A stretch of DNA of 64,000 bases from assembly GCF_029433855.1 (NCBI RefSeq), contig NZ_JAROAU010000001.1, forward strand, positions 408,468 to 472,467. Reading direction: 5' to 3'. Below are positions 21,438 to 30,668 of the stretch, piece by piece. The notes beneath the pieces were generated by a model that was not told the DNA's origin, did no database searches, and saw only the letters and a list, made by a program, of their open reading frames with translations. The stretch's first letter is position 1; each line of letters opens with the position of its first letter. Source of the stretch: Candidatus Kosakonia sp. 282A-S69. Its GTDB lineage: Bacteria; Pseudomonadota; Gammaproteobacteria; Enterobacterales; Enterobacteriaceae. Position numbers and translations under genes: made by a program.

Positions 21438-23492
21438 ATGACAAGAACGAGCAAAATAGTGACGGCGGTTATTTCGACGCTGCTGCTAGTGATTGTGGTC
21501 GCCATCGTCATCATTGCGACATTTGACTGGAACCGGCTTAAACCCACCATCAATGAAAAAGTCTCCACTGAGCTGAATCGCCCCTTCGCTATCCGCGGGG
21601 ATCTGGGCGTCAGCTGGGCACGGCAAAAAGAGGAAGCGGGCTGGCGCAGCTGGATCCCGTGGCCGCATATTCACGCCGAAGATATTATTCTCGGCAACCC
21701 GCCAGGGATCGATGAGATCACGATGGTGCATCTGCCGCGTGTAGACGCGACACTCTCGCCGTTAGCGCTGTTTACCAAAACCGTTTACCTGCCGTGGATC
21801 AAGCTGCAACAGCCCGATGCGCGGCTGATCCGCCGCTCGGAAAAGCTCAACAACTGGACCTTTACCCTCGCGGCAGATGAGAATGCCGATCCCAACGCTA
21901 AACCCTCCTCCTGGTCATTCCGCCTCGATAACATCCTGTTTGATAAAGGGCGAATTGCCATTGATGACGCGGTCAGCCGCGCTGATATGACCATTCAGGT
22001 CGATCCGCTGGGTAAACCGCTGCCATTTAGCGAAGTGACCGGTAAAAAGGATGACAGCAACAAAGCGGGCGATTATGTCTTCGGTCTGAAGGCGAAAGGG
22101 CGCTACAACGGCCAGCCGCTGAGCGGTGAGGGCAAAATCGGCGGCATGCTGTCACTGCGCAGCGAAACAACGCCGTTCCCGGTGCAGGCGGATTTCCGCT
22201 CCGGTAACACCCGCGTGGCGTTTGTCGGCACGGTGAAGGATCCGATGAATATGGGCGGCGTCGATCTGAAACTGAAATTTGGCGGCGATTCGCTGGGCGA
22301 TCTCTACGAGCTGACCGGCGTGCTGCTGCCCGATACGCCGCCGTTTGAAACGGATGGTCGGCTGGTGGCGAAACTCAATGGTGACAAAGGCGCAGTGTAT
22401 GACTATCGCAACTTTAACGGTCATATCGGCGAGAGTGATATTCACGGCACGCTGACCTATACCAACGGCAAACCGCGCCCGAAACTGGAAGGCGACGTCG
22501 AGTCACGCCAGCTGCGTCTGGCGGATCTTGGGCCGCTGATTGGCGTTGATTCCGGCAAAGGGGCCGAGCAGTCGAAAAAATCGGAGCAGAAAAAGGGCGA
22601 GAAATCGGTACAGCCCGCTGACAAAGTGCTGCCTTACGACCGGTTTGAAACGGATAAGTGGGACGTAATGGATGCTGATGTGCGCTTTAAAGGGCGCCGC
22701 ATTGAGCACGGCTCTTCTCTACCGATTAGCGATCTCACTACCCATATCCTGCTGAAGAATGCCGATCTGCGCCTGCAACCGCTGAAGTTTGGCCTCGCGG
22801 GCGGGATTATCTCATCCAATATTCACCTGCAAGGGGATAAGAAGCCGATGCAGGGAAGCGCCAGTATCCAGGCGCGTAAGCTGAAGCTGAAACAGCTGAT
22901 GCCCGACGTTGAGCTGATGCAGAAAACCCTCGGTGAGATGAATGGCGATGCTGAATTCCGCGGTGTCGGTAACTCGGTTGCCGCCCTGCTCGGCACCAGC
23001 AACGGCAACCTGAAGCTGCTGATGAACGACGGGCTGATAAGCCGCAACCTGATGGAGATCGTTGGCCTTAACGTCGGGAACTATGTGGTCGGCCAACTGT
23101 TTGGCGATGATGAAGTGCGGGTCAACTGTGCGGCGGCTAATCTCGATCTGGTGAATGGCGTTGCCCGGCCGCAGATCTTCGCCTTCGATACGGAAAACGC
23201 GCTGATTAACATCACCGGCACCGCCAGCATGGCTTCTGAACAGCTCGATCTGACTATCAATCCGGAGAGTAAAGGGGTACGCATTGTGACGCTGCGTTCA
23301 CCGCTCTATGTGCGCGGCAGCTTTAAGAACCCGCAGGCCGGTGTGAAACCGGGCCCACTGATTGCCCGTGGCGCAGTGGCGGCGGCGCTGGCGACGCTGG
23401 TGACGCCAGCCGCCGCGCTGCTGGCGCTTATCTCCCCGTCAGAAGGCGAAGAGAACCAGTGCCAGGCGATTTTGTCACAGATGAAACGCTAA
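21438..23492 (+). CDS. yhjG: AsmA-family inner-membrane protein YhjG
   Basis: The 684-residue product matches E. coli YhjG (about 690). It has one N-terminal transmembrane helix (VISTLLLVIVVAIVIIATFDW) and a long periplasmic AsmA-like region. The motif NRLKPTINEKVSTELNRPFAIRG lies after the helix, and the C-terminal AsmA domain contains NGNLKLLMNDGLISRNLMEI. AsmA-like proteins are proposed lipid-transfer bridges between the inner and outer membrane; the role of YhjG itself is not settled. It starts 67 bases after pdeH and may be partly co-transcribed with it. Confidence 0.92.
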   Translation: MTRTSKIVTAVISTLLLVIVVAIVIIATFDWNRLKPTINEKVSTELNRPFAIRGDLGVSWARQKEEAGWRSWIPWPHIHAEDIILGNPPGIDEITMVHLPRVDATLSPLALFTKTVYLPWIKLQQPDARLIRRSEKLNNWTFTLAADENADPNAKPSSWSFRLDNILFDKGRIAIDDAVSRADMTIQVDPLGKPLPFSEVTGKKDDSNKAGDYVFGLKAKGRYNGQPLSGEGKIGGMLSLRSETTPFPVQADFRSGNTRVAFVGTVKDPMNMGGVDLKLKFGGDSLGDLYELTGVLLPDTPPFETDGRLVAKLNGDKGAVYDYRNFNGHIGESDIHGTLTYTNGKPRPKLEGDVESRQLRLADLGPLIGVDSGKGAEQSKKSEQKKGEKSVQPADKVLPYDRFETDKWDVMDADVRFKGRRIEHGSSLPISDLTTHILLKNADLRLQPLKFGLAGGIISSNIHLQGDKKPMQGSASIQARKLKLKQLMPDVELMQKTLGEMNGDAEFRGVGNSVAALLGTSNGNLKLLMNDGLISRNLMEIVGLNVGNYVVGQLFGDDEVRVNCAAANLDLVNGVARPQIFAFDTENALINITGTASMASEQLDLTINPESKGVRIVTLRSPLYVRGSFKNPQAGVKPGPLIARGAVAAALATLVTPAAALLALISPSEGEENQCQAILSQMKR

Positions 23493-23496
23493 ACGA

Positions 23497-23524
23497 AAAA
23501 CCCCTCTCTGGAGACAGAGAGGGG
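23497..23524 (-). terminator. Rho-independent terminator of yhjE
   Basis: The stem CCCCTCTCTG / CAGAGAGGGG is followed on the minus strand by a run of five T's. It lies just after the yhjE stop, between convergent yhjG and yhjE. Confidence 0.85.
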
Positions 23525-23530
23525 AAATCA

Positions 23531-24847
23531 TCAGAGGGATTGGTGCTTTGTTTCGTGGGTCAGCAGCAGGGCGATAAGGGTTAACGCTGCCATTGCCGCC
23601 AGATAGCAGCCGACATACATCAGGCCATAGTTCGCCTGCAACCAGGTGGCGATGTAAGGGGCCACCGAGGCGCCAAGGATCGACGAGACGTTATAGGAGA
23701 ATGAGGCGCCGGTATAGCGCACTTCCGTCGGGAACAGCTCCGGCAGCAGCGCACCCATCGGGCCAAAAGTCAGCCCCATCAGGCTCAGGCCAATCAGCAG
23801 GTAGGTCATCACCAGCACCGGGCTACCGGAACCCAGCAGCGGCGGGAAGACGAACAGCGCGAAGAGAATGATAAGCGTGGTGATGACAATCATGCTCTTG
23901 CGACGCCCATACGCATCTGCCAGCAGACCGGCAACCGGCACCATCACGCCAAAACCAATCACCGCCATCATCAGCATCCACAACACTTCATTGCGCGGCA
24001 TGCCTAAGCCCTGCGGCGAGGTGCTGAAGGTCATCGAATAAACGGTCATGATATAGAACAGCGTATAGGTCGCCAGCATGATAAAGGTGCCGAGCACCGT
24101 TACGCGCACATGTTTTGTCAGCAGCGTGCCGAGCGGGATTTTTACCTGCTTCTTCGCCGCTGCCACTTTGGCGAAGACCGGCGTTTCATGCAGCGAAACG
24201 CGAACATAGAGACCAATCAGCACCAGCACGGCGGAGAAGATAAACGGCACGCGCCAGCCCCACTGCATAAACTGCTCATCGGTCAGCAGCCAGGAGAGCA
24301 GCAGAAAGGTGCCGTTCGCGAAGAAGAAACCGATGGGCGCGCCTAACTGCGGGAAGGAGCCATAGAGTGCGCGTTTGCGTGGCGGCGCGTTCTCAGTGGC
24401 CAGCAGCGCTGCGCCGCCCCATTCGCCGCCCAGCCCCAGCCCCTGTCCAAAACGGGCCAGCGCCAGCAGCAGCGGTGCCAGCACGCCAATGGTTTCATAA
24501 CCCGGCAGCAGGCCGATGGCGACGGTAGAGATACCCATTGTCAGCAGCGACGCGACGAGAGTGACTTTGCGCCCGACGCGATCGCCGAAGTGGCCGAAAA
24601 CGGCAGAGCCGATAGGACGGGCGATAAAGGCGATTGCGAACGTTGCCAGTGATTGCAGCGTGGCTGCGGTGGTGTCGCCCTGAGGAAAGAAGATATGCGG
24701 GAAAACGATAACCGCGGCGGTGGCGTAAATATAGAAATCGAAGAACTCAATGGCGGTGCCAATCAGCGAGGCGACGACGACTTTTTTGCGCGAGTTTACC
24801 GGCGGGTTTTCCTGCTCGTTGTCAAAGGTTGTGGCTGTAGCTTGCAT
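23531..24847 (-). CDS. yhjE: MFS metabolite transporter YhjE
   Basis: This 438-residue, 12-helix transporter belongs to the MFS metabolite:H+ symporter (MHS) family and is nearly collinear with E. coli YhjE (440). Family signatures include IGTAIEFFDFYIYATAA in helix 1, the MFS loop motif GHFGDRVGRK between helices 2 and 3, and LGGEWGGAALLATENAPP. The substrate is unknown. It is a single gene with its own terminator. Confidence 0.94.
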   Translation of the reverse strand: MQATATTFDNEQENPPVNSRKKVVVASLIGTAIEFFDFYIYATAAVIVFPHIFFPQGDTTAATLQSLATFAIAFIARPIGSAVFGHFGDRVGRKVTLVASLLTMGISTVAIGLLPGYETIGVLAPLLLALARFGQGLGLGGEWGGAALLATENAPPRKRALYGSFPQLGAPIGFFFANGTFLLLSWLLTDEQFMQWGWRVPFIFSAVLVLIGLYVRVSLHETPVFAKVAAAKKQVKIPLGTLLTKHVRVTVLGTFIMLATYTLFYIMTVYSMTFSTSPQGLGMPRNEVLWMLMMAVIGFGVMVPVAGLLADAYGRRKSMIVITTLIILFALFVFPPLLGSGSPVLVMTYLLIGLSLMGLTFGPMGALLPELFPTEVRYTGASFSYNVSSILGASVAPYIATWLQANYGLMYVGCYLAAMAALTLIALLLTHETKHQSL

Positions 24848-25077
24848 AATGTTTTCTTATTTTTAGGCGAACGAACGAGCATATTAGCCACAGCAAAAGC
24901 GTTATTTCAATCTGTAACAAAACCGGCAGACGCGCAAAAAAGCAGCAAAAAGCGAATAATTTTCAGACTTACGATTTCACATCTATGAAATGCTTCACAC
25001 ATTTTAGAAGTTAGTGGATAAAACTGGTTTTCGGTTAAATAAAAGTTACGGACTGGATTTTCATGCTGGAATTATGG

Positions 25078-25114
25078 ATCGGGCTGATATTTTCATTCTA
25101 ACTATCAGCCCGAT
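25078..25114 (-). terminator. 12-bp perfect inverted repeat downstream of yhjD
   Basis: ATCGGGCTGATA and its exact complement flank a 13-base AT-rich loop, four bases after the yhjD stop. The position suggests a transcription terminator for yhjD, but a T-tract is lacking on that strand. Confidence 0.55.
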
Positions 25115-25117
25115 AGC

Positions 25118-26161
25118 TTATTTAGCGGTGCGACGACGGCGTCTGTCGGGCATCAGCGGGTCATCTTTATACTCGGCGGTGGCGATCCACGCCGCACAGA
25201 AAAGCGTCAGGCGGGCGAAGAAGTAGAAGAACGCCATCAAACCCAGCACGGAACCAAATGCCGCGCCGGAAGGAGATTTCACCAGCGACGGCAGTGTCCA
25301 GGTCATGATGATTTTGATCACTTCAAAGCCAATCGCGGCGATAAATGTTCCGCGGAGCAGCGCGCGCTTACGCGGGCGATGGCGCGGCAGCCGCCAGAAG
25401 ATCCAGAAAAAGAGCAGGTAGTTGGCGAGCACTGAAATCATCAGGCCAATCAGCCCCCAGGCCGGCTTCAGCCAGTCGATGTAATCCAGGTGCAGCGTGG
25501 AGATGATCAGCTCCTGCGCCGCCCCGGCCACCGAAGTGATGGAGAGAGTGATGACCAGCGCCACCAGCAGGCCAATCAGCGAGATAAAGTCGCGGAAGTA
25601 CTTTACCCAAATCTTCTCTTCATCCTGCGCGTTACGCTCCCAGACATCGCGCGACTGGGCGCGGATCGCTTCCCGCAGGTTGCCCATCCAGTTCACGCCG
25701 GAGTAGAGCGCGATAGCGAAGCCGACAATCCCGACGGTCGTGCGCTGCTCCACGGCGATATGGAGCGTGTTTTTCAACGTCGAGGCCATGGTCGGATCGC
25801 TGACGCTTTGCAGGATCTTATTAAAGATGTCCTGTAACAGGGTCGGATGCGACGCGAGGATAAACCCGGCGGTGGCAAACGAGACCATCATGATGGGGAT
25901 CATCGACAGAAAGGAGAAGTAGGTTATCGCTGCGCCAAACTGGTTGCCCATGCGATCGTTAAAGCGCTCTGCGGCGCGGATCAGATGCGCAACCGCCGGT
26001 TTACGCTGGATCTTTTTGGCCGTATCGGTCACGGCGGCAATCGCCCCGCTATCTTTATCAGAGGTCTCTTTTTCCGGCTTTTCCGGAGTTTCTGCCATCT
26101 TCCTGACAGGCTCATAATCAAGGTCTTGCGTGGGGCGTTTTTCAACATCTTCCTTTTTCAT
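25118..26161 (-). CDS. yhjD: YihY/virulence factor BrkB-family inner-membrane protein YhjD
   Basis: The 347-residue protein is a homologue of E. coli YhjD (337). A polar N-terminal tail (about 60 residues) precedes six hydrophobic helices. The family core is FGAAITYFSFLSMIPIMMVS, and GAAFGSVLGLMAFFYFFARLT lies near the end. Mutations in E. coli yhjD are known to suppress the lethality of Kdo/lipid A defects, which suggests a link to lipid IVA or lipid transport; the activity remains unproven. The basic C-terminus (PDRRRRRTAK) differs from E. coli. Confidence 0.93.
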   Translation of the reverse strand: MKKEDVEKRPTQDLDYEPVRKMAETPEKPEKETSDKDSGAIAAVTDTAKKIQRKPAVAHLIRAAERFNDRMGNQFGAAITYFSFLSMIPIMMVSFATAGFILASHPTLLQDIFNKILQSVSDPTMASTLKNTLHIAVEQRTTVGIVGFAIALYSGVNWMGNLREAIRAQSRDVWERNAQDEEKIWVKYFRDFISLIGLLVALVITLSITSVAGAAQELIISTLHLDYIDWLKPAWGLIGLMISVLANYLLFFWIFWRLPRHRPRKRALLRGTFIAAIGFEVIKIIMTWTLPSLVKSPSGAAFGSVLGLMAFFYFFARLTLFCAAWIATAEYKDDPLMPDRRRRRTAK

Positions 26162-26209
26162 CAGGTTTATTTCCTTCTCCTGAATGTGTGGTATGCAGAA
26201 TTATAGTCG

Positions 26210-27112
26210 CTACTGGTCGACATAATCCTTCATCACGGTTGAGAGCCACTCCATAAATAGGTGTACGCGTCGCGAAAGGTTGCGTCGGTGCGGATAGATT
26301 AGCGAAACCGGCATCGGTTCGGCGCGATATTGCGGCAAAATCTCCACCAGCTTGCCGCTGCGTAACGCCTCGCGCGCGCCGACGCGCGGCACCTGAATAA
26401 TGCCCAGCCCCGCCACGCAGGCGGCGTGATATGTTTCGGTGCTGTTGACGGTGAGGATACCGCCGGTTTTCACCCAGTGCGTCTGCTTATCCTGCCACAC
26501 CTCAAAACCCTGCGGTCGCGCACCGAGGTTGACGGCGTAGTGCACCAGCGCGTGGGAGGCGAGATCCTCCAGCGACTCCGGGTAGCCAAAACGCGCCAGA
26601 TAATCGGGACTGGCGCAGTTGATCATCGACAGCCTGCCAAGCTGGCGGGCAATCAGGCCTGAATCCTTCAGGGTGCCGACGCGCACCACACAGTCAAACC
26701 CTTCACGGATCACATCCACCAGCCGATCGCTGCTGCTTAGCTCCAGCTCAATGCCGGGGTAGTGCTGCAAAAAATCGGGCAGCCGTGGAATAACGAGGTT
26801 TTTTGCCACCCCGACCGGCATATCGACCCGCAAACGCCCGCTGATGGTTGAGGGATCGTGCAGGAACATCCCGTCCAGCTCCTCAATATTTGCCAACAGA
26901 TCTTTCGCCCGCTCGTAATAGACCATGCCATCCTGCGTCAGCTGTACGCGGCGCGTGGTGCGGTGCAACAGCTGCGTACCCAGCGCGGTTTCCAGCGCCT
27001 GAATCTGCCGTGAGACACTCCCTTTCGGTAACCCCATTGACTCCGCCGCGTTAGAGAAGCTGGAGAGCTCCGCGACGCGGACAAAAAGCTGCATTGCGTA
27101 AATTTTATCCAT
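26210..27112 (-). CDS. yhjC: LysR-family transcriptional regulator YhjC
   Basis: The 300-residue protein has the LysR N-terminal winged helix (FSNAAESMGLPKGSVSRQIQALE) and a substrate-binding domain of the CrgA/DmlR type. It aligns along its whole length with E. coli YhjC (299), including the tail VSLIYPHRRNLSRRVHLFMEWL. The ATG at 27112 was chosen over the adjacent GTG at 27115. It is divergent from the SDR gene at 27231, an arrangement typical of a LysR protein controlling its neighbour and itself; the inducer is unknown. Confidence 0.9.
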   Translation of the reverse strand: MDKIYAMQLFVRVAELSSFSNAAESMGLPKGSVSRQIQALETALGTQLLHRTTRRVQLTQDGMVYYERAKDLLANIEELDGMFLHDPSTISGRLRVDMPVGVAKNLVIPRLPDFLQHYPGIELELSSSDRLVDVIREGFDCVVRVGTLKDSGLIARQLGRLSMINCASPDYLARFGYPESLEDLASHALVHYAVNLGARPQGFEVWQDKQTHWVKTGGILTVNSTETYHAACVAGLGIIQVPRVGAREALRSGKLVEILPQYRAEPMPVSLIYPHRRNLSRRVHLFMEWLSTVMKDYVDQ

Positions 27113-27230
27113 CACTGTGCACTATTGTTGTTATTGATGAAACAGTAAAGCGCAATTTAGCACCTTTATTGTTCCGCGTGCAGCCAATAAGCTTTTTGTT
27201 GTGTACATTATCAACAAAGACGAGGTTTAC

Positions 27231-27989
27231 ATGACACAACCTATCGCAATCGTAACGGGTGGCAGCCGCGGGCTGGGTAAAAACGCGGTGCTGAAGCTGG
27301 CGGCGAACGGAATAGGCATCATCCTGACTTACAATACCAACCACGCTGAAGCGCAAAAAGTCGTGGAAGAAATTGAGCAAAAAGGGGGGAAGGCGGCGGC
27401 ATTAGCGCTGAATGTCGGCGATATCAGCCAGTTTGATACCTTTGTCGCTCAAGTGCAGGAGCGGCTGCAAGCAGTATGGCAGCGCGATAGCGTTGACTAT
27501 TTAGTGAACAATGCCGGAACCGGCATTCAGGCCGCCTTTGCCGAGACGCGTGAAGAGCAGTTTGACGAGATGGTCAATATCCACTTTAAAGGCCCGTTCT
27601 TCCTGACGCAGAAACTGCTGCCGCTGATAAAAAACGGCGGGCGCATTCTGAATGTTTCCACGGGGTTAACGCGTTTTTGCCAGCCGGGGCGCGCCAGCTA
27701 TGCGGCGGTGAAAGGGGCAATGGAAGTGCTGACACGCTACCAGGCGAAAGAGCTGGGCGAGCGGGGGATTGCGGTCAATATCATCGCACCGGGCGCGATT
27801 GCGACCGATTTCAGCGGCGGTGTAGTGCGGGACAACGAGCAGGTCCACCACTATATCGCCTCGCAAACGGCGCTCGGGCGGGTTGGGCAGCCGGATGATA
27901 TTGGCGATGCGATTGCCGTGCTTCTTAGCGACAAGCTGGCGTGGATGACGGCGCAGCGGGTGGAGGTCTCTGGCGGGATGTTCCTGTAA
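27231..27989 (+). CDS. Short-chain dehydrogenase/reductase (classical SDR)
   Basis: This 252-residue oxidoreductase has all the hallmarks of a classical SDR: the cofactor motif TGGSRGLG at residues 8-15, NNAG, a catalytic Ser in NVSTGLT, and YAAVK as the catalytic Tyr/Lys pair. The C-terminal VEVSGGMFL is typical. A preceding GAGG fixes the ATG at 27231. Substrate and physiological role are not evident. Divergent orientation from yhjC suggests it is regulated by that LysR protein. Confidence 0.9.
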   Translation: MTQPIAIVTGGSRGLGKNAVLKLAANGIGIILTYNTNHAEAQKVVEEIEQKGGKAAALALNVGDISQFDTFVAQVQERLQAVWQRDSVDYLVNNAGTGIQAAFAETREEQFDEMVNIHFKGPFFLTQKLLPLIKNGGRILNVSTGLTRFCQPGRASYAAVKGAMEVLTRYQAKELGERGIAVNIIAPGAIATDFSGGVVRDNEQVHHYIASQTALGRVGQPDDIGDAIAVLLSDKLAWMTAQRVEVSGGMFL

Positions 27990-28031
27990 TGCGCATAACG
28001 CCCGGCAGCGTGAAGGCTACCGGGCGCCCAC

Positions 28032-28430
28032 TTACTCCACCTGGAAGTGCGTGACTTTAACGCGCTCAGGCTTCTGCTTTTTATCCAGCGAGCCGCTGAT
28101 GCCCACCAGATCGTCCGGTGAGAAGGATTTACCTTCAAACACCGCCATCGGAATTTGCACCTGGATATGGCCCGTTTTATCGCGGAACTGATAGAGATCG
28201 TTCCCCTCTTTCTTCAGCAGATTGCCGCGCAGCGAGACGGAAGCGCCGTCATGCAGGCTCTTCGCCTGTTTCACGTTCATGCTGCGTGCATCTTCAATGC
28301 CCCGGTAACCGTCATCCATTTTATGTGGCGGCGGCGGGGCTTTATCCGCTTTCAGGCCGGGTGCCTCATCTGCAAATGCTGAGATCGAGAAAAGAGCTGC
28401 TAAGCAGGCGGAAAGCACGATTTTTTTCAT
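28032..28430 (-). CDS. Periplasmic YgiW/YdeI-type OB-fold stress protein
   Basis: This 132-residue exported protein has a signal peptide ([20 protein letters not shown]) and a bacterial OB-fold (BOF) domain. The segments [25 protein letters not shown] and ISGSLDKK are shared with E. coli YdeI (130 residues). YdeI/YgiW proteins are known for tolerance to peroxide, cationic antimicrobial peptides and other stresses; the ligand is unclear. A GC-rich inverted repeat (GCCCGG / CCGGGC) between its stop and the convergent SDR gene may act as a terminator. Confidence 0.9.
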   Translation of the reverse strand: MKKIVLSACLAALFSISAFADEAPGLKADKAPPPPHKMDDGYRGIEDARSMNVKQAKSLHDGASVSLRGNLLKKEGNDLYQFRDKTGHIQVQIPMAVFEGKSFSPDDLVGISGSLDKKQKPERVKVTHFQVE

Positions 28431-28706
28431 AACTTCTCCTGATTGTTACCAGTACACAATGTTAAGCCTGGCAGAGAGCGGGCAACTGTACAGGCGATTT
28501 ATCTGTTTTCCCGGCGCTATAAAAAAATCGGCTGCAGGTAAAAAATAAATATCGTGAATATTTGGGGCTGTTTTTATTATTCTGAAACAGGTATCACTGA
28601 TAATCTTCCACCGCTGAGCTATCTTTTAGCGACTAATAACTAAAGAAAAAATTACCCGCTGACCGGGTCAGCGCAATATGTCTTAAGTTGTACTTAAGGG
28701 AAAATA

Positions 28707-30299
28707 ATGACAACTCCTGCCCCTGTTAATACAGGTGAACAGTTTGAAAAATGCATCGCTATTATTCGCCAGGCTTCTGTCGAAATTTTGCTGCTGCTTA
28801 ATGTGCATTTTGATGAAGGAAAAGATCCGCGCTGGTTTCTGGAACAGCTCGATGTTGCGCGCCTCAGCCTGGGGGGTTGGGGGGCGGTGGCGAAGAGGCT
28901 CAAGCTCAACGATGCGGAGTTAACGCAGTTCACGTTGCAGCTTCGTCACCTGCAGCAGCTGGTGCCACGCTATGAGAATGGGCAGAGCGTTACGGACAAC
29001 CAGCTTATTGCCGCGCTGCGCTTTATCGCCGCGCTGGAGAACCTGCGTAAAAAAAATAAATTGCTGACCTACAGCACCGCGCTTGGCCCTAACGATCCGC
29101 TTTCGCAACAGAGCGGGCTGCAACACCTGCGTGCGATGGAAATGATGTTGAAAGGGCTGGTGATGCAGGCATGGCCCGATGCGGAGCGCCTGCGCAATCA
29201 TCTGAAAACGCAGTTTGGTGCCGATCGTGTGCGACGCTGGCTGCGCCTCGGCGACCGGAATGATGTCTTAAGCGGCATGCGTTTTAGCGAGCTGGCGCTG
29301 CTCCTGGTGGATAAAAAAGAGTACGGCCAGCGCTACGCCAGCCTGTTTAATGATGCGCCCGGTCTGAGCCTGTTTGTTGAACCGCGCAAAACCCTGCAAA
29401 CCCTGTTAGACGACGTGCGTGAAATCCGCGCCAGCGTCATTGCCGGCAATGCGTTGAGTTCTAACCAGTTAGCGATGCTTGAGGGCTACTATCCGCAGAT
29501 CGCCGGGCCGGTACAGCGCGCCTACGATGAGGGGCGTGGCAAAATCAACCCCGCCGGGTTACTGAAAGAGGCGGCGGGCGAGCTGGAGTCCTACTGGGAG
29601 CAGGCGCGCAAAAAAGATCGCGCCGCGGGCGGCGATACGCAACCGATTCGCGACAGTATTGATAAACCCGCAACCCGGCAGGTGCGCAGCCGTGAAGAGC
29701 GCGAACAGATGGTCTCTGGCGTGCTGTGGGGCGCGGTGGGCGTCGTGGCTTTAGTGATTGTGATTGGCGCGTTCTGGCTCTTTATGGGCGGCGTCTCCGC
29801 GCCGGTGGCGCGTCAGACCAACATCACGGTGCCCATTACTGAGGAGCGTGAGAAGCCGTCGGCGAAAGAGGAGCTCAGCTCAATGGGGCTGGCGCGGGAT
29901 GAGAACAACTTCCGCGCGGCGATTAACCGCAACGATACGCGCGTGGTGTCGCTCTTTCTGCGCACCGGCATGAACTGGAAACTCTCCTGGACCGAGCAGG
30001 CGGTGATGTCGGATCATAACGACGTGCTCGATCTGCTGCTGCGCTATCGGTTGCAGATGGATGAGAAGCGCCCGTGCCGCCGTTTTATTACTACCTTGAC
30101 CCATGAGATGGTGGCGAACAATAAGCCGCTCACCGCCATCACCAAAAACTACCTGCAGGCCTTTTGCACCACCAAACCGGTCGTTGATCGTCAGCGTTAT
30201 GAGATGGAGCAGGCGCAGCTGCGTTATGACGCCAGCCCGAGCGATGAGAACCGCAAGTGGGCAGAGACGCACACCGCCATTTATAACGCCATTGATTGA
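28707..30299 (+). CDS. Membrane-anchored HEPN-type protein (STY4199-like)
   Basis: This 530-residue protein resembles the enterobacterial STY4199 family, annotated as HEPN-domain-containing; I recognise it by overall sequence, not a catalytic motif. Residues 1-220 are helical, and the canonical Rx4-6H ribonuclease motif is not obvious. A charged linker (about 290-345) leads to one transmembrane helix at about 350-372 (GVVALVIVIGAFWLFMGGV). The C-terminal 150 residues hold an ankyrin-like segment (FRAAINRNDTRVVSLFLRTG) predicted outside the cytoplasm. It stands alone between the YdeI-like gene and the BIME array. Function unknown; a membrane-associated sensor or defence role is speculation. 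Confidence 0.72.
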   Translation: MTTPAPVNTGEQFEKCIAIIRQASVEILLLLNVHFDEGKDPRWFLEQLDVARLSLGGWGAVAKRLKLNDAELTQFTLQLRHLQQLVPRYENGQSVTDNQLIAALRFIAALENLRKKNKLLTYSTALGPNDPLSQQSGLQHLRAMEMMLKGLVMQAWPDAERLRNHLKTQFGADRVRRWLRLGDRNDVLSGMRFSELALLLVDKKEYGQRYASLFNDAPGLSLFVEPRKTLQTLLDDVREIRASVIAGNALSSNQLAMLEGYYPQIAGPVQRAYDEGRGKINPAGLLKEAAGELESYWEQARKKDRAAGGDTQPIRDSIDKPATRQVRSREEREQMVSGVLWGAVGVVALVIVIGAFWLFMGGVSAPVARQTNITVPITEEREKPSAKEELSSMGLARDENNFRAAINRNDTRVVSLFLRTGMNWKLSWTEQAVMSDHNDVLDLLLRYRLQMDEKRPCRRFITTLTHEMVANNKPLTAITKNYLQAFCTTKPVVDRQRYEMEQAQLRYDASPSDENRKWAETHTAIYNAID

Positions 30300-30327
30300 G
30301 TAAAGGCCGGAAGGTTTACGTAATCCC

Positions 30328-30660
30328 GTAGGCCTGATAAGGCGTAGCCGCCATCAGGCGTTGAATGCCGGATAGCGCTGGCGCTTATCCGGCCTACAGG
30401 CTCGCAGGGAGAGATTTTGTAAGCCTGATAAGGCGTAGCCGCCATCAGGCGTTGAATGCCGTATGGCGCTGGCGCTTATCCGGCCTACAGGTTCGCAGGG
30501 AGAGGTTTTGTAGGCCTGATAAGGCGTAGCCGATATCAGGCGTTGAATGCCGGATGGCGCTGGCGCTTATCCGGCCTACAGGTTCGCAGGGAGAGGTTTT
30601 GTAGGCCTGATAAGGCGTAGCCGCCATCAGGCATGGTTTGCCGGATGGCGGCCTACGGAT
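30328..30660. repeat. Tandem BIME array with 91-base period
   Basis: Three full 91-base units start at 30328, 30419 and 30510, and a truncated fourth starts at 30601. Each unit carries two REP palindromes in opposite orientation (GTAGGCCTGATAAGGCGTAG and GCGCTTATCCGGCCTACAGG) and a spacer (TCGCAGGGAGAG). It fills the gap between convergent STY4199-like and treF genes. Units differ by only a few bases, which suggests recent expansion. It is typical of enterobacterial BIME-2 arrays and is not a CRISPR. Confidence 0.93.
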
Positions 30661-30668
30661 GTGCAGCA

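Noticed and set aside
30328-30660. CRISPR-like regular repeat
   Set aside because: The units are 91 bases, nearly identical throughout including spacers, and contain REP palindromes; no cas genes are near.
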